DNA of 64,000 bases from Brachybacterium alimentarium (GCF_002332425.1 NZ_NRGS01000018.1:32038-96037); one strand, 5' to 3'; shown: positions 25,197 through 34,824, counted from the stretch's first letter. Numbers and translations are program-made. Notes: a model not told the origin generated them from the sequence alone.

Positions 25197-26597
25197 GTGG
25201 AAGAACTCGTCCTTGCGGATCGGCCGGTCTGGCTGCTCCTGACGATCGCGGCCGTCGCGATCGTCATCCTGCTCGTCCTCATCATCAAGGCGCGCCTGCA
25301 CGCCTTCTTCTCCCTGCTCATCGTCGCCGTCGCCACCGGTCTCGCGGCCGGCATCGGAGTCGGTGACGTCATCGACGTGGTGATCGGCGGCTTCAGCACG
25401 ACCGTCGGCACCGTCGCCCTGCTGGTCGGTTTCGGCGCCGTGCTGGGCAGACTCATCGAGATCACCGGCGGCGCCCAGGTGCTGGCCGACAAGATGCTCG
25501 ACACCTTCGGGGAGGCGCGGGCACCGCTCGCGCTCGCCGTCGCCTCGCTGTTCTACGCGTTCCCGATCTTCCTGGACGCCGGCTTCATCGTCATGCTGCC
25601 GGTGATCTACACGGTGGCCCGGCGCCTCGGCGGCTCGTTCATGCTCTACGCGCTGCCCTCGATCGCGTCGTTCATGATGATGCACGCGCTGCTGCCCCCG
25701 CACCCCGGCCCCACGGCCGCGGCGACCGTGATGGGAGCCGACATCGGCCTGGTCGTACTGGTGGGCCTGCTCATCGGCCTGCCCACCTGGTACTTCGGCG
25801 GCTACCTGGTGGCCCGCGCGATCGCCAAGCGATTCCCCGACACCCCTGTGCCGGCTCTGCTGGGCGAGCCCCGTGACGTGCCCGTCGCCGAGCGTCCCGC
25901 CTTCGGGGCGATCCTGCTCGTGCTCCTGCTGCCGCTGGTGCTCATCTTCTTCAACACGGCGCTGTCCACGGCCGAGCAGTCCGGCGCGGTGAGTGCGGAG
26001 AACGTCTTCTTCCAGGTGTCACGCCTGGTCGGGGCGACCCCGGTCGCGCTCGCGCTCTCGGCGCTGCTTGCGATGGTCCTGCTCTACGTGATTCCGCGTC
26101 GCCGTCGAGGCGAGCAGGTCGGCGGACTCCTCGAGGAGCTCGTGGACGATGCCCTCGCCCCCGTCTGCTCGATCATCCTGATCACCGGCGCGGGCGGCGC
26201 CTTCGGCGCGATCCTCACCGAGACCGGCATCGGCGAGGAGGTCGCGAACGGCCTCGACGCGATGGGCCTGCCGCTGATCGTCGCCGCCTACCTGGTCACC
26301 ATGGCCATGCGCATCGCACAGGGCTCGGCCACCGTCGCCGCCACCACCGGCGCCTCGATCATGGCTCCGGCGATCATCGCCGGCGACTTCAACACGATCG
26401 CGGTCTCCGCCATGGTGATCACCATCGGCGCCGCCTCGATCGGCTGGTCGCACGTGAACGACTCCGGCTTCTGGCTGATCGGCAAGTTCTGCGGCTTCGA
26501 CACCGTGACCACCTTCAAGACCTGGTCGGTCGTCGGCACCACGATCTCGCTGGTCGCCTTCGCGCTCTCGGCGGTGGTGTTCGTCATCGCGGCCTGA
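25197..26597 (+). CDS. GntP family permease (gluconate/acid-sugar:H+ symporter)
   Basis: A 466-residue membrane protein with about twelve to fourteen hydrophobic segments. LLVGFGAVLGRLIEITGGAQVLADKML and AGFIVMLPVIYTVARRLG, MHALLPPHPGPTAAA and GWSHVNDSGFW are strong GntP hallmarks. Members import gluconate, keto-gluconate or four-carbon acid sugars. Together with the downstream DUF1537 kinase and LtnD-type dehydrogenase, a threonate/erythronate-type substrate is likely. GTG 25197 has CTGGAG at 7-base spacing. Confidence 0.88.
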   Translation: MEELVLADRPVWLLLTIAAVAIVILLVLIIKARLHAFFSLLIVAVATGLAAGIGVGDVIDVVIGGFSTTVGTVALLVGFGAVLGRLIEITGGAQVLADKMLDTFGEARAPLALAVASLFYAFPIFLDAGFIVMLPVIYTVARRLGGSFMLYALPSIASFMMMHALLPPHPGPTAAATVMGADIGLVVLVGLLIGLPTWYFGGYLVARAIAKRFPDTPVPALLGEPRDVPVAERPAFGAILLVLLLPLVLIFFNTALSTAEQSGAVSAENVFFQVSRLVGATPVALALSALLAMVLLYVIPRRRRGEQVGGLLEELVDDALAPVCSIILITGAGGAFGAILTETGIGEEVANGLDAMGLPLIVAAYLVTMAMRIAQGSATVAATTGASIMAPAIIAGDFNTIAVSAMVITIGAASIGWSHVNDSGFWLIGKFCGFDTVTTFKTWSVVGTTISLVAFALSAVVFVIAA

Positions 26598-26795
26598 CGG
26601 GGCGCGGGGGCGGGCACCGCGGCCGCGCACGAGGTCAGCAGGGCAGTATGGGACGTCATGGATCGCCGAGCTCATGGACGGGCCGGCCGGTCCATGGAGT
26701 CCCGTGGCCCGCCTCCGCCTCCGCCCGTCGCCCGACGTGCCATGTCCTGCCATGTCCTGCCTGACGTCCCGCCCCGACCCTGGAAGAAGGTTCCT

Positions 26796-28169
26796 GTGAC
26801 CGTGCCCGTCACCGTGTCCGAGAACGCCGCCCGCCGCCTGCTGGTCCTGGACGACGACCCCACCGGCTCGCAGTGCGTGGCCCAGGTCGACGTGGCGTTC
26901 GACCTGGACCCCGCGATCCCGGCCGAGGTGCTCGCCGAGCCAGGATCGACCTGCTTCGTGCTGACCAACACCCGAGCGCTGGAGGAGGCGGAGGCCGTCT
27001 CCCTGAACCGCTCGCTGGTGGCCGGCGTGCTCGCGGACTCGGTCGCCCGGCAGGGCCTGCACGTCGTCTCCCGTTCCGACTCCACCCTGCGCGGCCACGT
27101 GATCGCCGAGCCCCTCGCGATCGCCGAGGAGCTCGCCGCCCATGACGTCGAGGTCGACGCGATCCTGCTGGTGCCCGCCATGCTCGAGGCCGGCCGCTTC
27201 ACCGAGGGGGACGTGCACTACGCCGTGGTGGACGGGGAGCCGCGACGCGTCGAGGACACCGACTTCGCCCGCGACGCGACCTTCGGGTTCTCGCACTCCG
27301 ACCTGCGGGAGTTCCTCGAGGAGCGGTCCGGGGGAGCGATCCGGGCCGCCGACGTGCTCAGCATCGGGCTCGACGACATCCGCACCGGCGGCGTCCGGCG
27401 CGTGCACGAGATCCTCGCCGGGGCACGGGGACGGCGCTGGGTCGTCGTCAACGCCACCGAGTACTCGGACATGGAGGTCGTCGCCGAGGCCGTCGCGCAC
27501 CTCGAGGCCGACGGCCGCACCCTCATCACCCGCTGCGGCCCGTCCTTCGTGCGCCCGCTCGCCAAGCAGAGCGGCGCCGAGGTGGTGGGCCCCGACTCCA
27601 TCGCGATCCCCGAGGGCCGGCTGGACCACGGGCTCGTCGTCGTCGGCTCCCACGTCGGGCTGACCACCACGCAGCTGCGCGCAGTCCAGGAGCGCGGCAC
27701 GCTGGTCGAAGTCGAGCTGCACGTGCCCTCGCTGCTCGACGAACGGCGCGAGCAGCACATCGCCGACGTCGCGGGCCAGGTGCGCGAGACCCTCCGCCGC
27801 GAGGACTGCGTGGTCTACACCAGCCGTGATCTGGTGAGCACCGACGATCCCTCCGAATCACTCGCCATCGCCCGCAGCGTGTCCGACGCGGTGGTCGACG
27901 TGGTCCGGCGCGTGCGCACCGTGCGCCCTGCCTGGGTCGTCGCCAAGGGCGGCATCACCTCCCACGAGGTCGCCGCGAACGGACTCAGGATCCGTCGCGC
28001 CCGCGTCGAGGGACAGTTCTGGCCCGGCCAGGTCTCGCTGTTCTCCGCGCAGGAGGCGCCCGAGGAGGTCATGGGCATGCCGTACGTCGTCTTCCCCGGG
28101 AACGTGGGCGGCGAGCAGGCCCTCGCAGACGTGGTCGACCGCCTCACCGCCGCCGTCGCAGCCCGCTGA
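26796..28169 (+). CDS. Four-carbon acid sugar kinase (DUF1537 family)
   Basis: A 457-residue kinase of the family formerly called DUF1537, which phosphorylates 3-oxo-tetronates or threonate/erythronate using ATP. Visible hallmarks are the N-terminal LLVLDDDPTGSQ, RSDSTLRGH, and the C-terminal KGGITSHEVA and FPGNVGG nucleotide-binding region. GTG 26796 with AGAAGG at 5-base spacing was chosen; longer in-frame starts give a Pro-rich, non-conserved head, and GTGs six to eighteen bases on are possible. It lies between gntP and the dehydrogenase gene, the classical arrangement for L-threonate or D-erythronate use. Confidence 0.85.
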   Translation: MTVPVTVSENAARRLLVLDDDPTGSQCVAQVDVAFDLDPAIPAEVLAEPGSTCFVLTNTRALEEAEAVSLNRSLVAGVLADSVARQGLHVVSRSDSTLRGHVIAEPLAIAEELAAHDVEVDAILLVPAMLEAGRFTEGDVHYAVVDGEPRRVEDTDFARDATFGFSHSDLREFLEERSGGAIRAADVLSIGLDDIRTGGVRRVHEILAGARGRRWVVVNATEYSDMEVVAEAVAHLEADGRTLITRCGPSFVRPLAKQSGAEVVGPDSIAIPEGRLDHGLVVVGSHVGLTTTQLRAVQERGTLVEVELHVPSLLDERREQHIADVAGQVRETLRREDCVVYTSRDLVSTDDPSESLAIARSVSDAVVDVVRRVRTVRPAWVVAKGGITSHEVAANGLRIRRARVEGQFWPGQVSLFSAQEAPEEVMGMPYVVFPGNVGGEQALADVVDRLTAAVAAR

Positions 28170-28207
28170 CCAGCCCCTACAGCCTTCACCGCTCCGAGGA
28201 GAATTCG

Positions 28208-29113
28208 ATGACCACGATCGCCACCACCCCCGCTGTCGGATGGATCGGCCTGGGCGCGATGGGTGCCCCCATGGTCCGCACCGCAGGCCAGGCCGGGTTC
28301 TCCGTGCGCGCCTTCGACCTGAACCCCGCCGCGCTCGACGCCGTCGCGGAGGCCGCCGATCCGGCCGCCTCGGCGATCGAGGCCGCCACCGGCGCCGACA
28401 TCGTCGTGGTCATGGTCGCCACCCCCGCTCAGCTGGAGGCGGTCCTGTTCGGCGAGGGAGGCATCGCGCCGGCGCTGACCACGGAGACCACCGTGCTGAT
28501 CATGTCCACCGTGGGCCCCGCCGCGATCGAGGCGACCTGCACCGCGCTGGAGGGGACGACGGCCCGCGTGGTCGACGCCCCCGTCTCCGGTGGGGTGGCC
28601 CGCGCCGGCACCGGCGACCTGCTGATCATGGTGGGCGGCTCCGCGGAGGATGTCGCCGTGGTGCGTCCGCTGCTGGACGCCCTCGCCGCGAACGCCCCCG
28701 TGGTCGGCTCCCGCCCGGGCGACGGCCAGCGCTTCAAGGTCGTCAACCAGCTGCTGTGCGGTGTGCACATCGCCGTGGCGGGGGAGGCGCTCGCGCTCGC
28801 CGACTCGATGGGTCTGGACCTTGAACAGGTCCACGAGGTGCTGAACACCGGGGCGGCGGCGTCGTTCATGTTCGCCGACCGCGGCGGGAGGATGGTCGAG
28901 GGCGCGCGCGACGACACAGCGTTCGACGAGGTCCGCTCGGCGCTCAGCATCTTCGTCAAGGACATGGGCCTGGTGAGCGAGGCGGCGCGGGAGGTCGGCC
29001 AGGAGGTGCCGCTCGCGGCGTCGGCCGAAGCGATCTACCAGCGCGGCAGCGAGCTCGGGCACGACCGGAAGGACGACTCGATCGTGTACCAGGTGCTGCG
29101 CGAGGAGCGCTGA
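28208..29113 (+). CDS. NAD-dependent 2-hydroxy-3-oxopropionate reductase-like / L-threonate dehydrogenase (LtnD type)
   Basis: A 301-residue beta-hydroxyacid dehydrogenase. GLGAMGAPM is the nucleotide loop, DAPVSGGVARAGTGDLLIMVGG the substrate-binding stretch, and the lysine in RFKVVNQLL the catalytic one. In four-carbon acid-sugar pathways LtnD oxidises C2 of L-threonate or D-erythronate, and the kinase then phosphorylates the product. GAGGAG precedes the ATG. The aldolase/decarboxylase and isomerase that finish the route are not seen near it. Confidence 0.8.
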   Translation: MTTIATTPAVGWIGLGAMGAPMVRTAGQAGFSVRAFDLNPAALDAVAEAADPAASAIEAATGADIVVVMVATPAQLEAVLFGEGGIAPALTTETTVLIMSTVGPAAIEATCTALEGTTARVVDAPVSGGVARAGTGDLLIMVGGSAEDVAVVRPLLDALAANAPVVGSRPGDGQRFKVVNQLLCGVHIAVAGEALALADSMGLDLEQVHEVLNTGAAASFMFADRGGRMVEGARDDTAFDEVRSALSIFVKDMGLVSEAAREVGQEVPLAASAEAIYQRGSELGHDRKDDSIVYQVLREER

Positions 29114-29352
29114 GCGGGGGAGCTGACGGCGAGTTCCACGGAGCCGACAGCTCTCTGCTGAGGTCGTCCGTCGGCCCTCGCTGCCGTCGCGCCCATTCCG
29201 CGTGAGTCCGCGCTGCCGTCCATCGAGCCGCCCGGGCGCCGCCGGCGGGGGCCGTGCGGAGTTGTCGAACCGTGACGCTGCAGGGGGCCGTCGGGCGCAC
29301 GGTGGTGCCATACTCAATATTGGTTTACTTTGAGCAACCGAAAGCACCCGTG

Positions 29353-30288
29353 ATGACGACCAGCGAAGCCCTTCCGGTCGAGGCCGCCGCCTCGACGGAA
29401 GAGCGACCATCCCGCGCGCCCGTGTGGCGCTCCTTCCTGCGCCCTCTGCCCCTCGCCGCGGGGATCGTGGTGGTGGTCAGCCTGCTCGCGGCGCTCTTCG
29501 CCTCCCAGCTCGCCGCGCTGTCCGGCAACGACCCGTTCACGTACCACGCGGACGCCCTCGGGGCGGACACCTCGCCCAAGGGGGCCCTCGGCGGCGTCAG
29601 CGCCGAGCACTGGTTCGGGGTCGAGCCCGGAACGGGGCGTGACCTGTTCTCCCTGGTCATCTACGGCGCGCGGGTGTCGCTGCTGGTGGGTATCGCCTCC
29701 ACCGTGCTGGCCACCGTCATCGGGGTGGTGCTCGGCATCGTGGCCGGCGCCGTCGGGGGGCTCATCGAGAAGCTGGTGGACTTCGCCACCGACGTCACGC
29801 TCGGCTTCCCCTTCCTCATCTTCGCGATCGCGCTCAGCGCCCTGTTCCCCCTGGAAGCGCCGCGCGCTCTCCTGCTCACTGTGGTCATCGGCATGTTCGG
29901 CTGGCCGGGCATCGCCCGCGTGGTCGCTGCGGAGACCCGCGTGATCGTGCGCCAGCCCTACGTCGTCGCCTCCCGCGTGATGGGGGCGCGCTTCGGCCAC
30001 GTCTTCCGCCACCAGGTGCTCCCGAACGTCGCCTCCACCGTGATCGTCTACTCGTGCATCTCGCTGCCGGGCCGGATCAGCGCCGAGGCCACCCTGTCGT
30101 TCCTGGGCGTCGGCGTGCTGCCTCCCACCCCGTCCTGGGGCCGGTCGATCGGCGACGCCATCAACTGGCTGCTCGTGGACCCCGCCTTCCTGCTGTTCCC
30201 GGCCGCTGCGCTGTTCCTGGTGACCTACTCGTTCAACATCCTCGGCGACACCCTGCGCGACGCCCTCGACCCCCGAGGAGTGCGCTGA
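29353..30288 (+). CDS. ABC transporter permease, dipeptide/nickel family (DppC type)
   Basis: A 311-residue inner-membrane permease with a polar N-terminal tail and six hydrophobic segments. The EAA loop (VIGMFGWPGIARVVAAETRVI and SRVMGARFGHVFRHQVLPN) fits DppC/OppC. The ATG at 29353 follows a GTG at 29350; either could start. No clear Shine-Dalgarno motif is present. Upstream, CATACT and TACTTT (29309-29331) lie in an AT-rich patch framed by CTCAA and TTGAG, a possible promoter/operator. It is the first of four tightly overlapping genes (permease, permease, receptor, ATPase). Confidence 0.85.
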   Translation: MTTSEALPVEAAASTEERPSRAPVWRSFLRPLPLAAGIVVVVSLLAALFASQLAALSGNDPFTYHADALGADTSPKGALGGVSAEHWFGVEPGTGRDLFSLVIYGARVSLLVGIASTVLATVIGVVLGIVAGAVGGLIEKLVDFATDVTLGFPFLIFAIALSALFPLEAPRALLLTVVIGMFGWPGIARVVAAETRVIVRQPYVVASRVMGARFGHVFRHQVLPNVASTVIVYSCISLPGRISAEATLSFLGVGVLPPTPSWGRSIGDAINWLLVDPAFLLFPAAALFLVTYSFNILGDTLRDALDPRGVR

Positions 30289-31337
30289 TGATCCGCTCCC
30301 TGCAACGTGTGGTCCGCAGCCTCGGCGTGCTGCTCGTCGTCGTCGGCCTGACCTTCGCGATCTTCTACGTCGCGCCCATCGACCCCGCCCTGCGGATGTG
30401 CGGCAAACCGTGCTCCCCGGAGGACCTCGAGGCCGCCCGCGGCTTCATGGGCTTCGACCAGCCCTGGTGGGTGCAGCTGGGGACGTTCCTGGCGGCGATC
30501 TTCACCGGGCGCACCTTCGGCTCGGCGGACGTCGTCGTCGAGTGCGCGGCGCCGTGCCTGGGTTACTCCTTCCAGCTCCACCAGAGCGTGACCGAGCTGC
30601 TCGCGGACCGCTTCCCGGTCTCCCTCTCCATCGCGCTGGGCGCGGTCGCCCTGCAGGCCGTGCTCGGCATCGCCGCCGGTGCCCTCGCCGCCCGTCGCCA
30701 GGGCGGGATCCTGGACCGGGTGGTGACCGGGGTGTCCGTGATCGCGGCGTCGGCCCCCGCCTTCGTGGTGGGCCTGCTCGCCGTGGTGGTGTTCGCGCTG
30801 CGCCTGGGCATCCTGCCCAGCGGCGGCTACCAGCCCTTCAGCGAGGGGCCGCTGGAGTGGGCGCGCCACCTGGTGCTGCCCTGGGCCACCCTCGCGTTCC
30901 TCAACGGCGCCATCTACGCCCGGCTGGTGCGCTCCTCGATGATCGAGCAGCTGGGACTGGACTACGTGCGCACGGCCCGCGCCACCGGCCTCTCCGAGCG
31001 CCGGATCGACGGCTACGCGCTGCGCAACCTCGCCCTGCCGCTGACCACCCTCATCGCCCTGGACATCGGGGCGCTGCTCGGCGGCACGGTGATCACCGAG
31101 CGGATCTTCGGCCAGCCCGGTCTCGGCGCCCTGCTGCTCGACGCCACCGCCACCGCGGACCTGCCCGTCATCGTCGGCACCACGCTCGTGGGCTCGCTGC
31201 TCATCGTGCTTGCGAACCTCAGCGCCGACCTCGCCCGGCCGCTGCTGGACCGACGCCTCGCCGTCGGCCGCCGCTCCTCGCGCCGACCCTCCACCCCCGC
31301 CCTGCCCGACCAGAACCCCCAGGAGAACCCGTCATGA
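30288..31337 (+). CDS. ABC transporter permease, dipeptide/nickel family (DppB type)
   Basis: A 349-residue permease with an N-terminal helix, a large external loop containing two cysteine pairs (MCGKPCSP and ECAAPCLG), and five further helices. The EAA loop ARLVRSSMIEQLGLDYVRTARATGLSERR is canonical DppB. The ATG overlaps the DppC-type stop by one base (TGATG). The two cysteine pairs outside the membrane could form disulfides. The C-terminus is a short Pro/Arg-rich tail. Confidence 0.87.
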   Translation: MIRSLQRVVRSLGVLLVVVGLTFAIFYVAPIDPALRMCGKPCSPEDLEAARGFMGFDQPWWVQLGTFLAAIFTGRTFGSADVVVECAAPCLGYSFQLHQSVTELLADRFPVSLSIALGAVALQAVLGIAAGALAARRQGGILDRVVTGVSVIAASAPAFVVGLLAVVVFALRLGILPSGGYQPFSEGPLEWARHLVLPWATLAFLNGAIYARLVRSSMIEQLGLDYVRTARATGLSERRIDGYALRNLALPLTTLIALDIGALLGGTVITERIFGQPGLGALLLDATATADLPVIVGTTLVGSLLIVLANLSADLARPLLDRRLAVGRRSSRRPSTPALPDQNPQENPS

Positions 31338-33058
31338 CCCCGACGTCCTCGCCCGCCTCGTCCACGCTGCCCGCCTCGGCCGCCTCGCGCGCCCCGTCCG
31401 TCTTCTCGCGACGCAGCATCCTCGCCGCCACCCCGCTCGTGCTCGGCACCGGCGCGCTCGCCGCCTGCTCCAACGGCGGCTCGAGCGGCTCCTCCGACGG
31501 CGGCGGCGAGAGCGGCGGCACCCTGACCATCTTCACCACCGGCGACGAGCTCAGCTTCGACCCGGCGACCAGTCAGAACCTCGCGATCACCACGCTGGGC
31601 CTGGTCGCTCGCCGGCTCACCGCCTGGAAGACCTCGGCCGACGCGCCCACCGAGCTGATCCCGGACCTCGCGACCGACGTCGGCACCGTCTCGGACGACG
31701 GGAAGACCTGGACCTTCACCCTGCAGGAGGGGCTCCTCTTCGAGGACGGCACCCCGATCACCGCCGCGACCGTCAAGTACGGCCTCGAGCGGTCCTTCGC
31801 GGCAGAGCTCACCGGCGGGCTGACCTATCACAAGGTGCTGCTCGAGGGCGGCGGGGACTACTCCGGCCCGTTCTCCGACGAGCACCTCGACTCGATCGAG
31901 ACGCCCGACGACCTCACCCTCGTCTTCCATCTCAACCGCCCCTACGGCGACTTCGGCTGGATCGCCTCGACCCCTGCGTTCGCGCCGGTCCCCGAGGACT
32001 CTGGCGAGCCCGAGACCTACGCGACCGCGCCCGTCGCGAGCGGCCCGTACCGTCTGGAGTCCTACTCGCCGGGCAGCCGGGCCGTGCTGGTGCGCAACGA
32101 CAACTGGGATGCCGGGACCGATCAGGCCCGCACCGGCGGCCCCGACTCGATCGAATTCTCCCTCTCGCAGGACGCGAGCGTCGTCGCCCAGTCGATCATC
32201 GCCGACCGCGCCGACTCCCAGGACGCCTTCCTGGCGAGCTTCGTGCCCACCGCCCAGCTGGTCCAGGCCCAGAACGATCCGAACGTCGGGGACCGGCTGG
32301 TCACCTCCGGTCCGGGCGCGCTGGAGTACCTGGCGATGAACACGGACTCCGAGGGGCTGAAGGACGTCGCGGTCCGCCAGGCCATCCAGTACGCCGTGGA
32401 CAAGGAGGCGTACCGCACCGCCAAGGGCGGCGAGATCTCCGGCGACTACGCGACCACGCTGATCACCCCGGGCATCGCAGGCCGCGAGGAGTACTCCCTG
32501 TACGCCGACGAGCCCACCGGCGACGCCGACCGGGCGATCGCGCTGCTCGAGGAGGCCGGGGTCAGCGACCTGACCCTCCGCCTCGTGATCACGGACGACC
32601 AGACCAGCGCCGCCGAGGCCATCCAGCAGGGCCTCACCCGCGCCGGGATCACGGTGACGATCCAGCCCCTGGACGAGAACGCCTACTCCTCCGAGGTCAC
32701 CGCGGGCGACGGCACCGGGTACGACCTGGTGCTCAGCTCCTGGCAGCCCGACGTCCCCTCGCCGAACGCGAACCTCACCCCGCTGTTCGACTCCAGCCAG
32801 ATCGGCAACGGCAACTACAACCTCGCCCGCTACGACAACCCCGACGTGGACGCGGCGATCCTCGAGGCGTCCTCCACGGTCGACGCCGACGAGGCGCATG
32901 CGAAGTGGGCGGCCGTCGACCAGCAGATCCTGAAGGACGCGCCCGTCGTGCCGCTGATCTACTCGAAGAACTCGTTCATCCACGGCTCCGGCGTCCAGGA
33001 CTTCGTGATCGGCGAGTTCCCGGCCTACCCGAACTACCTCACGGTGACGCTCGGCTGA
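31334..33058 (+). CDS. ABC transporter substrate-binding lipoprotein, family 5 (DppA/OppA type)
   Basis: A 574-residue receptor. A signal with SRRSIL (twin-Arg-like) ends in ALAAC (C45), followed by a Ser/Gly-rich linker. GTLTIFTTGDELSFDPATSQN starts the mature fold, and VRQAIQYAVDKEAYR is the family signature region. The ATG overlaps the previous stop (ATGA), with AGGAG 8 bases before it. Family 5 receptors bind peptides, nickel, oligosaccharides or heme. The ligand is unknown, but the setting among acid-sugar genes allows a non-peptide ligand. Confidence 0.87.
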   Translation: MTPTSSPASSTLPASAASRAPSVFSRRSILAATPLVLGTGALAACSNGGSSGSSDGGGESGGTLTIFTTGDELSFDPATSQNLAITTLGLVARRLTAWKTSADAPTELIPDLATDVGTVSDDGKTWTFTLQEGLLFEDGTPITAATVKYGLERSFAAELTGGLTYHKVLLEGGGDYSGPFSDEHLDSIETPDDLTLVFHLNRPYGDFGWIASTPAFAPVPEDSGEPETYATAPVASGPYRLESYSPGSRAVLVRNDNWDAGTDQARTGGPDSIEFSLSQDASVVAQSIIADRADSQDAFLASFVPTAQLVQAQNDPNVGDRLVTSGPGALEYLAMNTDSEGLKDVAVRQAIQYAVDKEAYRTAKGGEISGDYATTLITPGIAGREEYSLYADEPTGDADRAIALLEEAGVSDLTLRLVITDDQTSAAEAIQQGLTRAGITVTIQPLDENAYSSEVTAGDGTGYDLVLSSWQPDVPSPNANLTPLFDSSQIGNGNYNLARYDNPDVDAAILEASSTVDADEAHAKWAAVDQQILKDAPVVPLIYSKNSFIHGSGVQDFVIGEFPAYPNYLTVTLG

Positions 33059-34824
33059 TGAGCACTCCCGACGAGCTCCTGCTCCTCCACGATCTGCAGG
33101 TGAGGATCGCGGGCCGGTCCATCGTGACCGGCCTGGACCTCACCGTGCGCGCAGGGCGGATCACCGCGCTGGTGGGGGAGTCCGGTTCCGGCAAGAGCAT
33201 GACGGCCCTGGCCACGATCGGCCTCCAGCCCCGCAGCGCGCAGGTCAGTGGCAGCGCTCGCCTGGGCGGTGAGGAGCTCGTGGGGCGGTCCGCGCAGGAG
33301 ATGCGCCGGACCAGGTCACGGGAGATCGGGATGATCTTCCAGGAGCCGGGGCAGTCGCTGTCCCCGGTGATGAAGGTGTCCACCGGGTTCCGCCACGTCC
33401 TCGCCGTGCGCGAGGGCATCCGTTCCCGGGCTCGCGCCGCGGCGCGCACCCGGGAGCTGCTGACCTCCGTCGGCCTGCCCGATCCGGACCGCACCGCCGC
33501 CTCCTACCCCCACGAGCTCTCCGGCGGGGAGCTGCAGCGCGTGGTCATCGCGCTCGCGCTGAGCGGCGATCCGTCCCTGCTCATCGCCGACGAGCCCACC
33601 ACTGCGCTCGACGTCACCGTGCAGCGCGGGATCCTCGACCTGCTGGTGAGGCTCGTCGACGAGTTGGAGATCGGGGTCCTGCTGATCACGCACGACATGG
33701 GTGTGGTGGGCGAGATCGCCGATGACGTGGTGGTGCTCAAGGACGGCGACGTGGTGGAGACCGGGCCGGTGCGCCGGCTGCTCGCCGCCCCCGAGGCCCC
33801 GTACACCCAGGCGCTGCTCTCCGCCGTGCCGCGCCTGTCCGAGAGCCTCGAGCGCGTCTCTTCGACTGCGGCCGACAGGCCAGCGGCCGGCGGCGCGGCG
33901 GCTGACAGGCCTGCGGCCGACGGGGATGTTGAAGGCACGGCAGCGAACTCGGCCGACGGGCCGGGCGGGGAGCCGGCGGCCCTCGCCGACGGGCCGGGCG
34001 GGGAGCCAGCGGCCCTCGCCGCCGAGCCGCTCGTCGTCCGCGTCGAGAGCCTGTCCGTCGAGTACCACCGGCGCGGCGGCTCGCATCGGGCGCTCGAGGA
34101 CGTCGGCATGGAGATCCGTCGCGGGGAGATCCACGGCCTGGTCGGAGAATCCGGCTCAGGGAAGTCCACCTGGGGGAAGGCCCTGGCCGGACTGGTCCCG
34201 GCGCAGGCGCGCACCCTCGAGCTCGACGGCGTCGACCCGCGCACGCTCGGCGCGGCCGGACGTCGGGCGGCGTATGCGCGCGTGGGCCTGGTGTTCCAGG
34301 ACCCGGCCTCGTCGCTGAACCCACGGCGCACCGTGGGCTGGAGCATCGGGGAGCCTCTGCAGCTGGCCGGGAACGTGCCGCGCACCGAGATCGCCCGTCG
34401 GGTGAAGCACGCCCTCGACGTGGTGCGCCTGCCCGCCTCGTACACGAGCCGCCTGCCGCACGAGCTCTCCGGTGGTCAGCGTCAACGCGTCTCGATCGCC
34501 CGCGCCCTGATCCTCGAGCCCGCGCTGCTCATCGCCGACGAGCCCACCAGCGCCCTCGACGTCACCATCCAGGCGCACGTCATCGAGGTGCTGCGCGACG
34601 CCATCGAGGCGACGCGCTTCGCCTGCGTGTTCATCAGCCACGACCTGGCGGTGGTCGGGTCCCTCGCGGACCACGTGACGGTGCTGCGCCGCGGCCGCGC
34701 CGTCGAGCAGGGCACCGCGGGCGAGGTGCTCGGCGACCCGCAGCACGAGTACACCCGGGCGCTGCTCGCGAGCGTGCCGGACCCCGCGCGCCGGCTGCGC
34801 GAAGGCGACGGCACCGCGGCATAG
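33058..34824 (+). CDS. Fused double ABC ATPase (DppD-DppF) with repeat linker
   Basis: A 588-residue protein with two complete nucleotide-binding domains. Domain 1 has Walker A GESGSGKS (40-47), LSGGE (154-158) and LLIADEP (174-180). Domain 2 has GESGSGKS (363-370), LSGGQ (470-474) and LLIADEP (490-496). Dipeptide-type importers normally use two separate ATPases, and here they are one chain. The linker (about 265-322) is low-complexity and includes ADGPGGEPAAL twice in tandem. The ATG overlaps the receptor stop by one base. It energises the permease pair encoded upstream. Confidence 0.9.
   Translation: MSTPDELLLLHDLQVRIAGRSIVTGLDLTVRAGRITALVGESGSGKSMTALATIGLQPRSAQVSGSARLGGEELVGRSAQEMRRTRSREIGMIFQEPGQSLSPVMKVSTGFRHVLAVREGIRSRARAAARTRELLTSVGLPDPDRTAASYPHELSGGELQRVVIALALSGDPSLLIADEPTTALDVTVQRGILDLLVRLVDELEIGVLLITHDMGVVGEIADDVVVLKDGDVVETGPVRRLLAAPEAPYTQALLSAVPRLSESLERVSSTAADRPAAGGAAADRPAADGDVEGTAANSADGPGGEPAALADGPGGEPAALAAEPLVVRVESLSVEYHRRGGSHRALEDVGMEIRRGEIHGLVGESGSGKSTWGKALAGLVPAQARTLELDGVDPRTLGAAGRRAAYARVGLVFQDPASSLNPRRTVGWSIGEPLQLAGNVPRTEIARRVKHALDVVRLPASYTSRLPHELSGGQRQRVSIARALILEPALLIADEPTSALDVTIQAHVIEVLRDAIEATRFACVFISHDLAVVGSLADHVTVLRRGRAVEQGTAGEVLGDPQHEYTRALLASVPDPARRLREGDGTAA
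33850..34023 (+). repeat. Direct repeats within the ATPase-fusion linker
   Basis: A 33-bp unit encoding ADGPGGEPAAL occurs twice in tandem (about 33955-34020) with one visible base change. Before it, the AADRPAA-coding segment is also duplicated. The repeats stay in frame, so copy number may vary without breaking the protein. Confidence 0.65.

Noticed and set aside
26658..26795. Longer DUF1537 kinase start at ATG 26658
   Set aside because: The extra 46 residues are Pro/Arg-rich with duplicated CATGTCCTGC sequence and no ribosome-binding site, whereas GTG 26796 has one directly before the conserved fold.
31210..33057. N-terminal extension of the fused ATPase to 1204 residues
   Set aside because: The upstream part is an out-of-frame reading of the receptor gene. 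ATG 33058 overlaps the receptor stop and starts the ABC domain.
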